Translations under genes and position numbers: made by a program
Shown here: piece by piece, positions 1 to 9,172 of the stretch
Layout of the letters: each line of letters begins with the position of its first letter
How positions within the stretch are numbered: position 1 is the first letter of the stretch
Notes under the pieces: generated by a model
What the model was told of the DNA's origin: nothing
Database searches by the model: none
Seen by the model: only the letters and a program-made list of their open reading frames with translations
DNA from: Oscarella lobularis
Lineage: Eukaryota > Porifera > Homoscleromorpha > Homosclerophorida > Oscarellidae
DNA length: 64,000 bases
Reading direction: 5' to 3'
Assembly: GCF_947507565.1 (NCBI RefSeq)
Contig: NC_089177.1
Location: 1,734,648 to 1,798,647, forward strand

Positions 1-2
1 GC

Positions 3-690
3 GCGGAGAAATTTGCAGCGGCGTACTTAGACGACGTCGTGATCTACAGCGAAACCTGGGAAGACCATTTGCTACACCTGGAGGAGGTGATCAATCGTCT
101 GAAATTTCATGGACTAACGGCGAAGCCAAAGAAGGGCGCGTTGGCCACGAAAGAGGTGCCATTTCTAGGTTACGTCGTAGGAGGAGGACGAGTTCGACCT
201 ACGGATGAAAGATCGAGGCTATACAGAAATACGTGCCTCCGGCGACGAAGAAGGAAGTGAGAGCTTTTCTGGGACTGGCTGGCTACTACCGCGGGTTTAT
301 GCCAAACTTTGCAACCGTGGCTGCGCCGCTCTCAGATCTGACGAAGAAACAAGCGTCTATGAAAGTGAAGTGGAATCCGGCCGCAACGGAAGCGTTCCTG
401 ACGCTGAAAGGGTATCTGTGCTCAGCGCCAGTGCTCCTAAGCCCCGACTTCACAAAGCCGTTCGTCCTGCGCACGGACGCCTGTGACCGCGGAATTGGAG
501 GAGAGTTGGGTCAAGACGATGAAAGTGGAATCCGTCATCCAATTTTCTACATCAGTAAGAAATTGCAACCTCGGGAAGAGAGATATGCTACAATTGAAAG
601 AAAATGCTGGGCTATCGTATGGTGCATCAACAAGCTGAAGCCGTACCTGTATGGAAGGAGTGACGGTATCAATTTTCAGATCCCCGCTTT
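3..690 (+). pseudogene. Ty3/gypsy pol fragment (RT end + RNase H)
   Basis: The reading frame opens at the window edge with the reverse-transcriptase catalytic box AAYLDDVVIYSETWEDH, followed by the RT thumb (VPFLGYVVGGGRVRPTDE). About position 205-212 the frame shifts by one base. The connection and RNase H-like domain continue in the next frame (KKEVRAFLGLAGYYRGF, then FVLRTDACDRGIGGELGQD, then PIFYISKKLQPREERYATIE). Similarity stops abruptly after LKPYLYGR near 655-690, so the rest of RNase H and the integrase are missing. It is a dead fragment. The gag side lies outside the window. Family assignment is confident from the RT and RNase H motifs. Confidence 0.9.
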
Positions 691-869
691 CTCGTGGGAG
701 ATTGATGGCTCGCCTAAACACTCCACCATCGTACCAGCCAAAATAAGCTAATTGCCTCTCTATACCGTAGTCAAAATAGCAAACGCCTCATTCGTCGCCC
801 ATTCAGAGTCAGCTAGTTACGCATGCTGTACTGCTTATCGTAACCTCTGCTGCTGCTGCACAAATGAAC
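691..869. other. No gene seen
   Basis: Non-coding stretch between the Ty3 fragment and the DIRS-type end repeat. It contains a short CTG/CTGC-rich run near 848-860 and nothing else I can support. Confidence 0.5.
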
Positions 870-1345
870 GCTCCAGCGCCGCTCAAATGCACCGCACCAT
901 CGAGCACCAAACAATGGGGGTCCTTTTCTCGTAACAATTCAATACTTCACTTTCGTAGTAAGAACGACTGAAAATGAACCTCTCTCTTTTAGTTGGCGGC
1001 TAAACCTAAGCAGGCTTGCATACGACGAAGCTAAGCGATCACGATGCTGAAAAAGAAGGCCATCATCCACACCATGAAGCCTGGTAATTAGATGCAACCG
1101 CAGCATTCCAGAGTTCTCTGACGTCATATCCTGTTTCACGAAAGGACCCAAATTTCTCCAAAACGAAAAGAGAAGGACCCTAACAAACACCCAGGTGCAC
1201 AACTACAATCTATCTGACACCAGACGGACACACTCGCGACACCGCACCACAGGCCACTTTTCCGGTATGCCCGATAGTAAATTTTTACAACCAAAAACTA
1301 TGTCTCGGTACTCAGGTACCGAGACAAAAATACGATATCTGCACC
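870..1345 (-). repeat. Dispersed terminal region of a DIRS/Ngaro-like element
   Basis: Read on the minus strand, this segment matches 52,620-53,200 on the plus strand nearly end to end, with scattered substitutions. Shared blocks include a 26-bp palindrome with arms TGTCTCGGTAC/GTACCGAGACA, ATACCGGAAAAGTGG-like sequence, GTTGTGCACCTGGGT, CCTTTCGTGAAACAGGAT and GAGAGGTTCATTTTCAGTCG. At the other copy this sequence lies directly downstream of a DIRS-type RT/tyrosine-recombinase reading frame. I therefore infer that it is the 3' terminal region of the same element family. No coding sequence remains here. Confidence 0.7.
1301..1326. repeat. 26-bp near-perfect palindrome
   Basis: Arms TGTCTCGGTAC and GTACCGAGACA surround a 4-base centre (TCAG). 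The same palindrome, centre CTAA, is at 52,626-52,651. It sits at the boundary between pol and the terminal repeat of the DIRS/Ngaro-like family. Confidence 0.85.
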
Positions 1346-2276
1346 ACTAGAAACCTTCGAAAAGGAATGCCACGACGCTGGGTAAGTAAGGAGCGGTCGA
1401 AGCTTAATACACGAATAAATAAACAGTTTCTCTTCAACAGCTACGTTTTCCCAGAGAAACTCAAGACGCTGCTGACAGCAAAGCTGTCAGCAGCGTCCAT
1501 GAAAAAGCGCCACGGGCGTCTAGAAAGCAACCGCGAGCGGCGTGCAAGAGCGTATCTCGCGCTGAAAAACGCGATGTGGGTGAGTCGAAGTCGATCACGC
1601 GCAACACGCTCGCGCTCGAACGATCAATCGATCGATCTATGCCCTTTTTTTGTACGGCGCAGGGCTAGGGCGCGCGAAGGTCGCCGGTGGCACGTTCGAA
1701 AGAAACGGGCCAACCTATTGTTGGCCCGCCGCCTTGAAGGCCGTCCTTCGGGGTCTTTACTCCGAAGACGTGCAAAATTGCGCAGATCCCGGCGCTCGGG
1801 GACGCGCCACATGCGAAGTAGGCTTTTTCTACTATGTTTGAACACGTAGAACTCACCTTACTTTAGCGGCCGATTGTCAACGTCGAGCTGGGCGAGGTGC
1901 TTGAAGCTTTCGACGCAAGGAGCGCCGAACCGGCAAAACGAAGCCACCAAGAAATATAATTAGACAAAATATGCGTATCTATTATGACATATAAGGTCTT
2001 ACTTACCCCAAATAATGTCTTGTACATAATAAAATGACGAAAAAGACCACTTTTCTGTTTATTAGCGCGCGTTAGTTTGGAACCGTCATCGTTAGACCGA
2101 ACGTTACAGGCGTTCTACAACGACAATCGAATCTGCTACTAGGCGAATGCATAGAAAATAGATCAAAGTATTTTTTAAGCGTGTTTTATTTTTTTGACAT
2201 TTTTTGACCCTTAAGGGAAAGCTCTTGTCGCTTTCTTTTCGACATTTCAGATCGAGCGTTAGAGCGCTTACCTGTA
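1346..2276. other. No supported gene; small perfect hairpin at 1465-1497
   Basis: An open frame on the plus strand (1367-1849) is arginine-rich and has open shadows in other frames, which points to GC-rich composition rather than a gene. Inside it, 1465-1497 is a perfect 15-bp inverted repeat (GACGCTGCTGACAGC) with an AAA loop. The rest is AT-rich sequence with no recognisable feature. Confidence 0.5.
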
Positions 2277-2639
2277 ATGGAAGAACAGCCACGTGTCTTT
2301 CAGTTGCGTTCGTTTGTTCGAGGTCATCACGCTTATTTAGCTGAATGGACACCGGATTTCGGAGAAATTCTGCTAGTACACATAGAGCCGGGCAATGTGT
2401 ACGATCGATATGCAGTGGCAGTGAATAAAGATGGGATCGTTGTTGACCTACCTCGAGAAATTAGCCGAACTGCCTATTACTTTCTACAGTGCGAAAGGAA
2501 CTCAATTGAGTGTGAAATCGTCGGTCGAAGGGTGAACCGCGGACGTGGACTTGGACTCGAAGTGCCATGCCTCTACAAATTCATCGGAAGAAAGGATTTA
2601 GTAGAGAAACTTCCTAGTTTGATTGGTAGAGATGACTAG
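2277..2639 (+). CDS. HIRAN-like small protein
   Basis: A single 120-residue frame begins MEEQPRVFQLRSFVRGHHAY and contains ILLVHIEPGNVYDRYAVAV, then GIVVDLPREISR, and ends GLEVPCLYKFIGRKDLVEKL. The order of a short beta strand, the E-P-x-N-x-x-D-x-x-A-V-A-V core and a later G-L-E-x-P-C-x-x-x-F strand is that of HIRAN-type domains. These bind DNA ends in helicases and also occur as stand-alone proteins in many invertebrate genomes, often near transposons. Whether it is a host gene or cargo of a lost element is unclear. It lies 0.65 kb outside the 9-bp-TSD element and in the same orientation as its first gene. A poly-T/A-rich stretch precedes it. Confidence 0.6.
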   Translation: MEEQPRVFQLRSFVRGHHAYLAEWTPDFGEILLVHIEPGNVYDRYAVAVNKDGIVVDLPREISRTAYYFLQCERNSIECEIVGRRVNRGRGLGLEVPCLYKFIGRKDLVEKLPSLIGRDD

Positions 2640-3276
2640 ATGGCCGTAATAAAGAGTTCTGCAGGGAAGGGTTTGGTCCAAATTTGGTGGCCGCTTTACG
2701 TAATGAACAGATGGCCGTATCAGGGATATAATAGAAGAGGGATATGTAACTCGCGCTATCATGTGACATTTCCTTGATGCAAGCATTGTTACGGTTAGTA
2801 CCCGTATAGGAGCCTCCAATACGCTTCCGTTTCGTCACTAATATTCTCTTTTAGCTGAAGCCTTTAGAAAATGTGGACCGAGCCGAACTCGAATTGCGAA
2901 AGCGCAATCGCAGCCTGTGCAAACTAGCATGGTTTGATGTCAACCTAGGCAAGTAGTAAAATCGTAGAATTGCATTTGAATCCGTTCCTTCGCAGCTAAG
3001 ATATCGACACTTTTCGTCCCATGACGACAAAACTCGACCAATTTTGCTGCAATTTACACAACTCATTGACTAGGTGGTTTCAAATCTATTTTCAAAGCAA
3101 CTTAAGCAAAAATCCTTTTATGGAAGTCGAAATTAGCGTTTAGATGTAAGAAAAAGAGCTAGCGCACGCTATACATTGACATTCTTTATCGTTTTTCAAG
3201 AGCAAGAAGAAGCCGATCGGACGTATCGCTACCATGCAAGCGGCTTCTTCAGAGTTTTCTGAAGCCATCTGCAATG
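2640..3276. other. Mostly non-coding; disrupted exon-like frame at its right edge
   Basis: No gene recognised between 2640 and about 3190. From about 3190 an open frame reads rightward (HSLSFFKSKKKPIG..., MQAASSEFSEAICNGK). It runs into the TSD of the 5.4-kb element and resumes without a stop on its far side (8673-8784: SEVTSSVTELANSIAIST, ending at TAG near 8782-8784). This may be an exon of a host gene opened by the insertion. The product is not recognised. Confidence 0.4.
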
Positions 3277-3285
3277 GTAAGAGTG

Positions 3286-3424
3286 TAGCCTCGCAAGCCA
3301 GGCTCTCCCATAGTGAAGCGCGCGTTAGCACGTCCACTACTGGGAGAGCCTGGGTGCACTCGTCTGCGTCATAGGCCATGTGACCACCCCACTTTCCACG
3401 TGACAACCATCCACTAATTGAGTT
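3286..3424 (+). repeat. Left 139-bp terminal inverted repeat
   Basis: Inverted copy of 8534-8672. Each TIR also contains its own nested inverted repeat: CCAGGCTCTCCC near the tip pairs with GGGAGAGCCTGG about 45 bp further in, followed by TAGTG/CACTA on the inner sides. So each end could fold into a hairpin by itself. Confidence 0.95.
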
Positions 3425-3504
3425 GACCTTCCACTAACTAGGTTGGTGCGTGGAGCTTGGTTGAACGTCGTTACAGCGTGTCTATTTACGCGATATCTTC
3501 TCCT

Positions 3505-6416
3505 ATGTCTTCTTCCTTCGTCGTCCTCGATCGAGACTATCGCTCTGAGAGAGCTGCTTGGTAAACGTTCTAATTGGAGCAAAAATTGTTCTATCTTTCT
3601 ATGTAACCGTTAGGCTAGCGCTACAATACAGCTTAGGAGAAAGCGGCGATGCAGTTCCGGTTCAGCAAGTAGTTGACAGGCTGCGAGGGCGATTTTGTGC
3701 TTCGGCCTCTATCAGCGACACTGAAATTGGGCTGATTGTGCGTAAAGCGTTTCCTGGCGTTGGACGAAAGAAAATACAGATGACGTATTACTATACTCCA
3801 TTGAAAAAAATCGCAGTTGAGGGTACCCATAACTAATTAATTAATTAATTGTCAAGGAGAGCAGTGGTTGATTACGTTTGATTACTTTTTTAAGACGTTT
3901 CAATTTGCCGTGAATCAGACAGCGCTGAAAAGGCAGAGGATCGCTGTCCTAAAATTTTCAAAACCGACACGGGTTTGAAGTCAATATTGCCAAATCATGA
4001 ACACACGTGATAGGTAATTCAGGTATTAATTGGAGCGACGTCTCTGCTGCTTTGGTCTCCGAGGTTGAATCAGCTGCACGCATCAACTGGAATACAAATC
4101 CAGATTTTATTTCTCGATTCTCTTTTGACGACTGTGCTGAACGGCTTCGAGAAAATGCTCCACGTTTTTGGGACATCTTAGTTGCCTTAGTGATGCCTCC
4201 ACTTCGCTATGATAAATCTCACCATGATACGTCGCATTTTCAATTGAATACAACTGCTGCGCTGCTTCTTTCCCTCATTGTAAAAAACCGATGTCAGCGA
4301 GAACAATCTTGGCCCCTACTCATAGGACTGATGCTAATCGGGCGTGGTACAAGCAAGCAGGCAAGCGGGTATAGTTAGATGTTTGATGATAATGTCTTAT
4401 CCTTATCTTTAAGGTGACGCATATTCTAAATGAGGTTGGATTGGGTTCTTCATACCGACAGACGTGGCGCTTCTTGGACGAAGCTGTCCCTTCGTGCACC
4501 AGCATCGATGTCTTTGGAGACTCTCCCGTCATTTATTGCTTCGACAATCTAAACATCACAAAGCATCAAGCGCATTACAGAAAAGGTTTTCAACCTTTTA
4601 AATATATTGGGGTAAAGATTATTTTTGATGGGTGTAGACAAACAATTGGAAATGTGGGATATGACGACAAGGCTGGTCATCAAAGCCACAGACGTTCCCA
4701 ATACACCTTTAGCACTTAGACCAACAGGGGTGAGCAGAAAAGCCTGTTTTGATTTGTTTTAATAGCGAAAGTGCCTAGGTTAAGAAGAGAGCCGACCTGA
4801 CCGAAGCTCACATTTTGCCGTCATCTGAGGACGGAAAATGGGCATTTTCGCGCGCAAAAATTTTTATTATGCGTTTTATTACCCGATGGTTTTTGTCACT
4901 GAAACATCTCAAGAACGCGTGCGGCAAGCCTGTTCCGTTCCGGGTCCCGAACGTGGTTGAAGCAGTGCCGCTGCCTATTCTGGACGTCAATGAAGGGACA
5001 AAAGACGGGACAGTACAGGTTATTGAGGAGTTTGCAAAAAGCATGAAAAAGAGCGACTCCTCACCTGTGGTAGGTCTTGTTTGTGTAAATTTTATGCTTT
5101 TACAGAAATTTTGCGGGTCAGGCTTTTGTCGGTGATCAACTCTCCTGCCGAAATGTTAGAGGCGCCAAACGACTCAGAATGCCCGAACCATCAACATTTC
5201 ATCAGCTTCAATGGGCAAAGGAATGCCCAGGTACGAATGAAATCTCTCGAAAAAGAGTTTGAAAAACACTAGACGCGCTTAGGAGATTTTCACTTCACGT
5301 GGGAGTGTCTCACACTTTGCATGCAATCTCTTTGGGGAGAAGAGCATGAAATTGGCACTCTTTGCCATCTGAAAGGGATCACGCGTCGATCTCCCGTTGA
5401 CAAAAATGCTCAAAAATTTCAGCATTCGGACGACTTTTTCTGCAGGTAGGTGTACCAGTTTCTCCACATAGACAGTATAAATCTTTGATTAGGCGTTTGA
5501 AGCCCATTTACTGTCATCAGCGTGTGCGTACTTTGACGTCAAAAACCACACTGATGTCATTATTCTTCCATCATCTGACGGCCAACAAGAAGAATGGTTG
5601 GAAATTACAGCAGAGCGCATCGCCAAACAAACGCTTTGTGCACTGAATCCTTCAGATGACTGTGAGCACAAAGACGAAATCTACGCCTACCATCGCGCCT
5701 TCCTGCACTACGGGTTTCTGCATAACACTCTTCGAGAGGCTATACGTTACGAAGATGGGCCCGCAATCATTCGTCTCTGGCGCTTCTGGCTCGTCCCTCT
5801 CTTAGGAGGAGGAAAATATCAATACGCTAACGAAGCAGCCAATCTTCTATCTAATTTGGCAGTCGATTGGCCAGAGGAAATTGCCAGAATTCATACCTTT
5901 TGCCGCACCGTCAATGCGACTGGCAAGCCTGGTGGTGGCAAACCGATAGATCAAATGGTTGAACACTATAATTTGTAAGTGCACACAGAAAAATTGCCGC
6001 TGTTTTGTACTAACCTTGTATACATTTGTCAGGATATTATCAAAAACGCAGTCCGCAACGCAGGGGCCAATTTGACAAAAGAGCATGTTCGTCGAGTATC
6101 AGAGGTAGCCTTTCTGCTAGCTAAAGCAAGCGCTTCAGTGGATCAAGTGTTCAATACAGAGAAGTCTTCAACTCACACCATTCGCTCAGCCGATGAAGAT
6201 ATTTGTCAAATGGCGGAAGCTATCAGCAAATCTGAGCTATTCTGTAAAAAGGCTAATCGAGGATTCTCGAAGTTTTCTTTTGCTGATCCATGTAGGCGGG
6301 GCTTGCAAAAAATAGATGCAGGCTGGCTTTCAAAGTTTGTTGCAAAATCAAAAGATCTTATTCCAGATGATGCCGACAGACGACATGTTGATCTTGACGA
6401 CGTGGATTTCTTTTAG
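3505..6416 (+). CDS. DUF6589-type protein, candidate transposase of the 5.4-kb element
   Basis: Multi-exon gene. Exon 1 starts MSSSFVVLDRDYRSERAAW (3505) and joins in frame through a GT-AG intron to exon 2 (3614, LALQYSLGESGDAV). Exon 2 joins exon 3 (4023, GINWSDVSAALVSEVESAAR). An apparent GC-AG intron then leads to VTHILNEVGLGSSYRQTWRF (from 4415). Later exons carry DMTTRLVIKATDVPNTPL (about 4660), MRFITRWFLSLKHL (about 4870), the diagnostic GDQLSCRNVRGAKRLRMPEP (about 5130), GDFHFTWECLTLCMQSLWGE (about 5285), and the C-terminal region LLGGGKYQYANEAANLLSNL with AGANLTKEHVRRVSEVAFLL. It stops DDVDFF (6414-6416). The GDQL/RGAKRLR and GDFHF/W blocks and the late AGANLT helix are the hallmarks I know for DUF6589. 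Function in the literature is undefined. No classical DDE triad is assigned here. Exon borders beyond the third are approximate. Confidence 0.75.
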
Positions 6417-6422
6417 AAAACG

Positions 6423-8265
6423 TTATATATTTGTTATGTCTGTAAGACCTGAAATCACATGAGAACGCTTTCTACTTCCTCTACAAGTATGTATAACATC
6501 AAAAATATCTCCTGCATGGCTTGCCTTCACTCCAGGAATTTTCGCAACATCTGAAGGACAATGCACATTTTCGCTGTACGACACAACTCGCTTCAAAAGA
6601 GTACTTGTCGCCACAGCTTCCGCTCCTCCAAAAACGTAACCATCTTTCCTGGCTAGGTTGTTTCTCCACGTCAGGAGGGAGGTATGCAGGTGACCATCCT
6701 TAGAGAAATAGCAAATTTGAAATTATGCATAGCATGACCACAGTACCACATGAATTTCTGTACCTGCGTCTTTGAGTCGTTCAGCGAAGTGCTCATTGCT
6801 GTTCTAGCTTTCCTAATCTTCGGAAATTCAAAAAAACCATATGGATCAGCGACGTCATTGCATCTGCTACAGCAAGGTAGTTCTCCTTGATCTGCGGCCG
6901 AGAATGGAGAGTCTAGTGCTGAGCAGATCTTTTTTCGTAGACAAGCTTTCCCGGCCAGAAAAGCTCCAATATCAGGAGCAACAGTTTTGTTCTTGTCACT
7001 CCCTTTCCTGTAAAGAAGAACGGCAGTAGATGCCTCACCGTCTCTTCCAGCACGGCCAAACATCTGGCAAAAGTCCGTTGTAATGCAATGCGAATATTAA
7101 TTACGTGATTACCTGAACTAGCTCTGAAAGACTGTGAGGCAAACCGTAGAAAATGACAAGGCGTACGTTGGGCACATCAATTCCCTAAAGAATTTTAAGA
7201 AAGTAAATTTTGAGTACGAGTTTGCTCTTACCATTCCAAAACCGACTGTTGCAATCATCACCTGTGTTTCCCCATTTTTGAACTTATCTTCAGCTTGTGT
7301 TCTTGTGCTAGATGTTAGAGACGAATGATGGACACTGACTGGACCGTATACTGAAAGCTGTTTCCAGATCAATAAAACAGCTTCTTTAGTAGCAGCATAT
7401 ATAATTATTTTGTCCACACTGTTCTGCTGTAGCTTTTCCACCACTGAGGCAAGTGATGCCTAATAAGTTGTCAGAATGAAGAGAACGACAATACTGTGTG
7501 TTCACCTCAAGGCTTCTTTTCATCTCTGTTGCCAGGTAAAATATATTTGGTCGATTAAGAGGGCGGGTGACAAATATTGGATTTTCTATTCCAACACGAT
7601 CCATGACTTTAAGTATTGTCGACTTTGTTGCTGTTGCTGTCAGCGCCATTACGGGACAGGCCGTAAATTTTCTTAGACAGCCAAGCTCACGAAAGTCCTT
7701 TCGAAAATCGTCACCCCTAGCAAGAGAGAATCAGATCTTATTCTAAGTGCATGTGTAAATACCATTCAACAGCACAGTGTGCCTCATCTATTGCAATAAG
7801 GCAGACCTTTTGCCACAAATTTAATTTGCCCAGTCTTGAATGAAAATGAGAATTCACCGCGCATTCTGGAGATAAAAATACTAAATGGGTAAATAAGAGC
7901 ACTAGTAAGAAAATGTCTTTGTAAAGTACCGTATTGGCAAATTTGAAGTTCTGAATCGCTTATATCTTTGACCTGATTTTTTGCTATCAGGCAAACGCAT
8001 CGACTATTTATTTTTCTCAATTTTTCGATCTGAAGAAAATTGATCGAGAAAATTGAGGTGTGGCTTGCCAATGCCTACCCACCTGGTCATGCATCAGTGC
8101 CCGAAGAGCGCTGACAATCAAACAGAGCGACCGTTCTATGAGCAGAGGTGGAAGGAGGTAGCATAACGACTTTCCGTGGCTAGTGCCCATGCGCACTACG
8201 ACATCTTGGCCATCGATAGCGGCCGAAATAGCCTCTAACTGACCTAGAAAAGGCATCGACCTCAT
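6423..8265 (-). CDS. RecQ-like ATP-dependent DNA helicase
   Basis: Split by several short introns. In order: Q-motif-like FLGQLEAISAAIDGQDVVV, Walker A GTSHGKSLCYLLPP, motif Ia/Ib region ALRALMHDQV, the DEAH box (CLIAIDEAHCAVEW, about 7790), motif III ALTATATKSTILKVM, motif IV region KIIIYAATKEAV, motif V MIATVGFGM, then MFGRAGRDGEAS (motif VI, arginine finger). A Cys-rich segment follows (LPCCSRCNDVADPYGF). The last exon reads DGHLHTSLLTWRNNLARKDG and ends GLTDITNI at 6423. The DEAH box, motif VI and gene layout are RecQ family. RQC and HRDC domains are not evident. All motifs look intact. Walker A reads GTSHGKS rather than the usual GSGKS type. It is tail-to-tail with the DUF6589-type gene inside the same TIRs, so it is element-borne rather than a host helicase. 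Confidence 0.85.
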
Positions 8266-8533
8266 ATATGACCGACGCTATAGCTTCGCAAGCCGGGCGA
8301 TAGCCGTCGTGTGTGCGCTACTAGTACAAAAGGATTGTGAGGCTACTATAGGTCTTTGCGAGACCTGGACGAAAGACGTCGTGCAAAAAAACTTCGCGGA
8401 GAACGGAAGTCGCTCTCTCAGCTAGCTCAGAAGGCACGTCCATCACTCGCGAGCCACAGTTCAAGCAAATTAACCAACGTGACGTCTTTAATCTGATTAA
8501 TTAAATCCAGCCAGTAACAGGCACCAAATTACA

Positions 8534-8672
8534 AACTCAATTAGTGGATGGTTGTCACGTGGAAAGTGGGGTGGTCACATGGCCTATGACGCAGACGAGT
8601 GCACCCAGGCTCTCCCAGTAGTGGACGTGCTAACGCGCGCTTCACTACGGGAGAGCCTGGCTTGCGAGGCTA
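8534..8672 (-). repeat. Right 139-bp terminal inverted repeat
   Basis: Inverted copy of 3286-3424; ends ...GGCTTGCGAGGCTA immediately before the second GTAAGAGTG copy. About 260 bp between the helicase start and this repeat probably hold its promoter; I see no distinct motif there. Confidence 0.95.
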
Positions 8673-8784
8673 GTAAGAGTGAAGTCACGAGCAGCGTAAC
8701 GGAACTCGCGAACTCCATCGCGATTTCCACTCAGCGACGCAGACGTTGCTTTTCTAGTCCATCTTTTGTTATTGCCCTCTTCTA

Positions 8785-9172
8785 GACTTCTGAACATCCT
8801 ACAAACGCTAAGCCCAAACCCTTAGCCCAACCTTTAGGGTTAATTAGGGCTAATTGCCTCTCCACTAAAACAATGTTTTTTAGATGGTCAACGCCTCAAA
8901 ATATTCACCCGTCATGTTGTCATTACCGTCAGAGAGGCGTCCCGGACAACGCCAAGGATAATATATTATATACAAATAAACGCATTCCTCAGATATGTCA
9001 AATTTTCAACCAGGAATGAGCTTGATTCTTTGGCATGTCATCTCTATTATAGGAAACAAATTAATATGCATATGTATATATTTACATCAATTCATTTTGA
9101 TTTACGAATGAATTATGCTGAAACTAAAGATTATTTCAATCTGTTCAAACAAGAAGATAACTTTGGAACTCA
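8785..9172. other. No gene; short degenerate TTAGGG-like palindrome
   Basis: 8805-8860 contains CCCAAACCC, CCCAACC, then TTTAGGGTTAATTAGGG. This is an imperfect palindrome resembling scrambled telomere repeats, but too short and degenerate to call telomeric. The rest (8860-9172) is AT-rich without a coding signal. Confidence 0.4.

Larger units (their letters stand above)
3277..8681. mobile_element. 5.4-kb TIR element with DUF6589-type gene and RecQ-like helicase, 9-bp TSD
   Basis: Two 139-bp terminal inverted repeats (3286-3424 and 8534-8672) differ at only a few positions and begin TAGCCTCGCAAGCCAGGCTC. They are flanked by a perfect 9-bp direct duplication GTAAGAGTG (3277-3285 and 8673-8681), the target-site duplication. 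Inside are two multi-exon genes facing each other, a DUF6589-type protein (plus) and a RecQ-family helicase (minus), whose stop codons are about 6 bp apart. No other gene fits. The DUF6589-type product is therefore the candidate transposase and the helicase a partner in transposition or replication. That role is inference. Helicase-carrying Academ-type elements are the nearest comparison I know, but a 9-bp TSD does not match the short TSD I recall for them. Confidence 0.85.

Noticed and set aside
1367-1849. 160-codon arginine-rich plus-strand frame
   Set aside because: GC-biased, open in several frames, contains a perfect hairpin, no family features.
8805-8860. Telomere-like TTAGGG/CCCTAA block
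   Set aside because: Only a few degenerate copies in opposite orientations; not an array.
8673-9172. TIR of the integrase/HECT unit matching 14,765-14,935
   Set aside because: I compared both flanks by eye and found no convincing inverted match.
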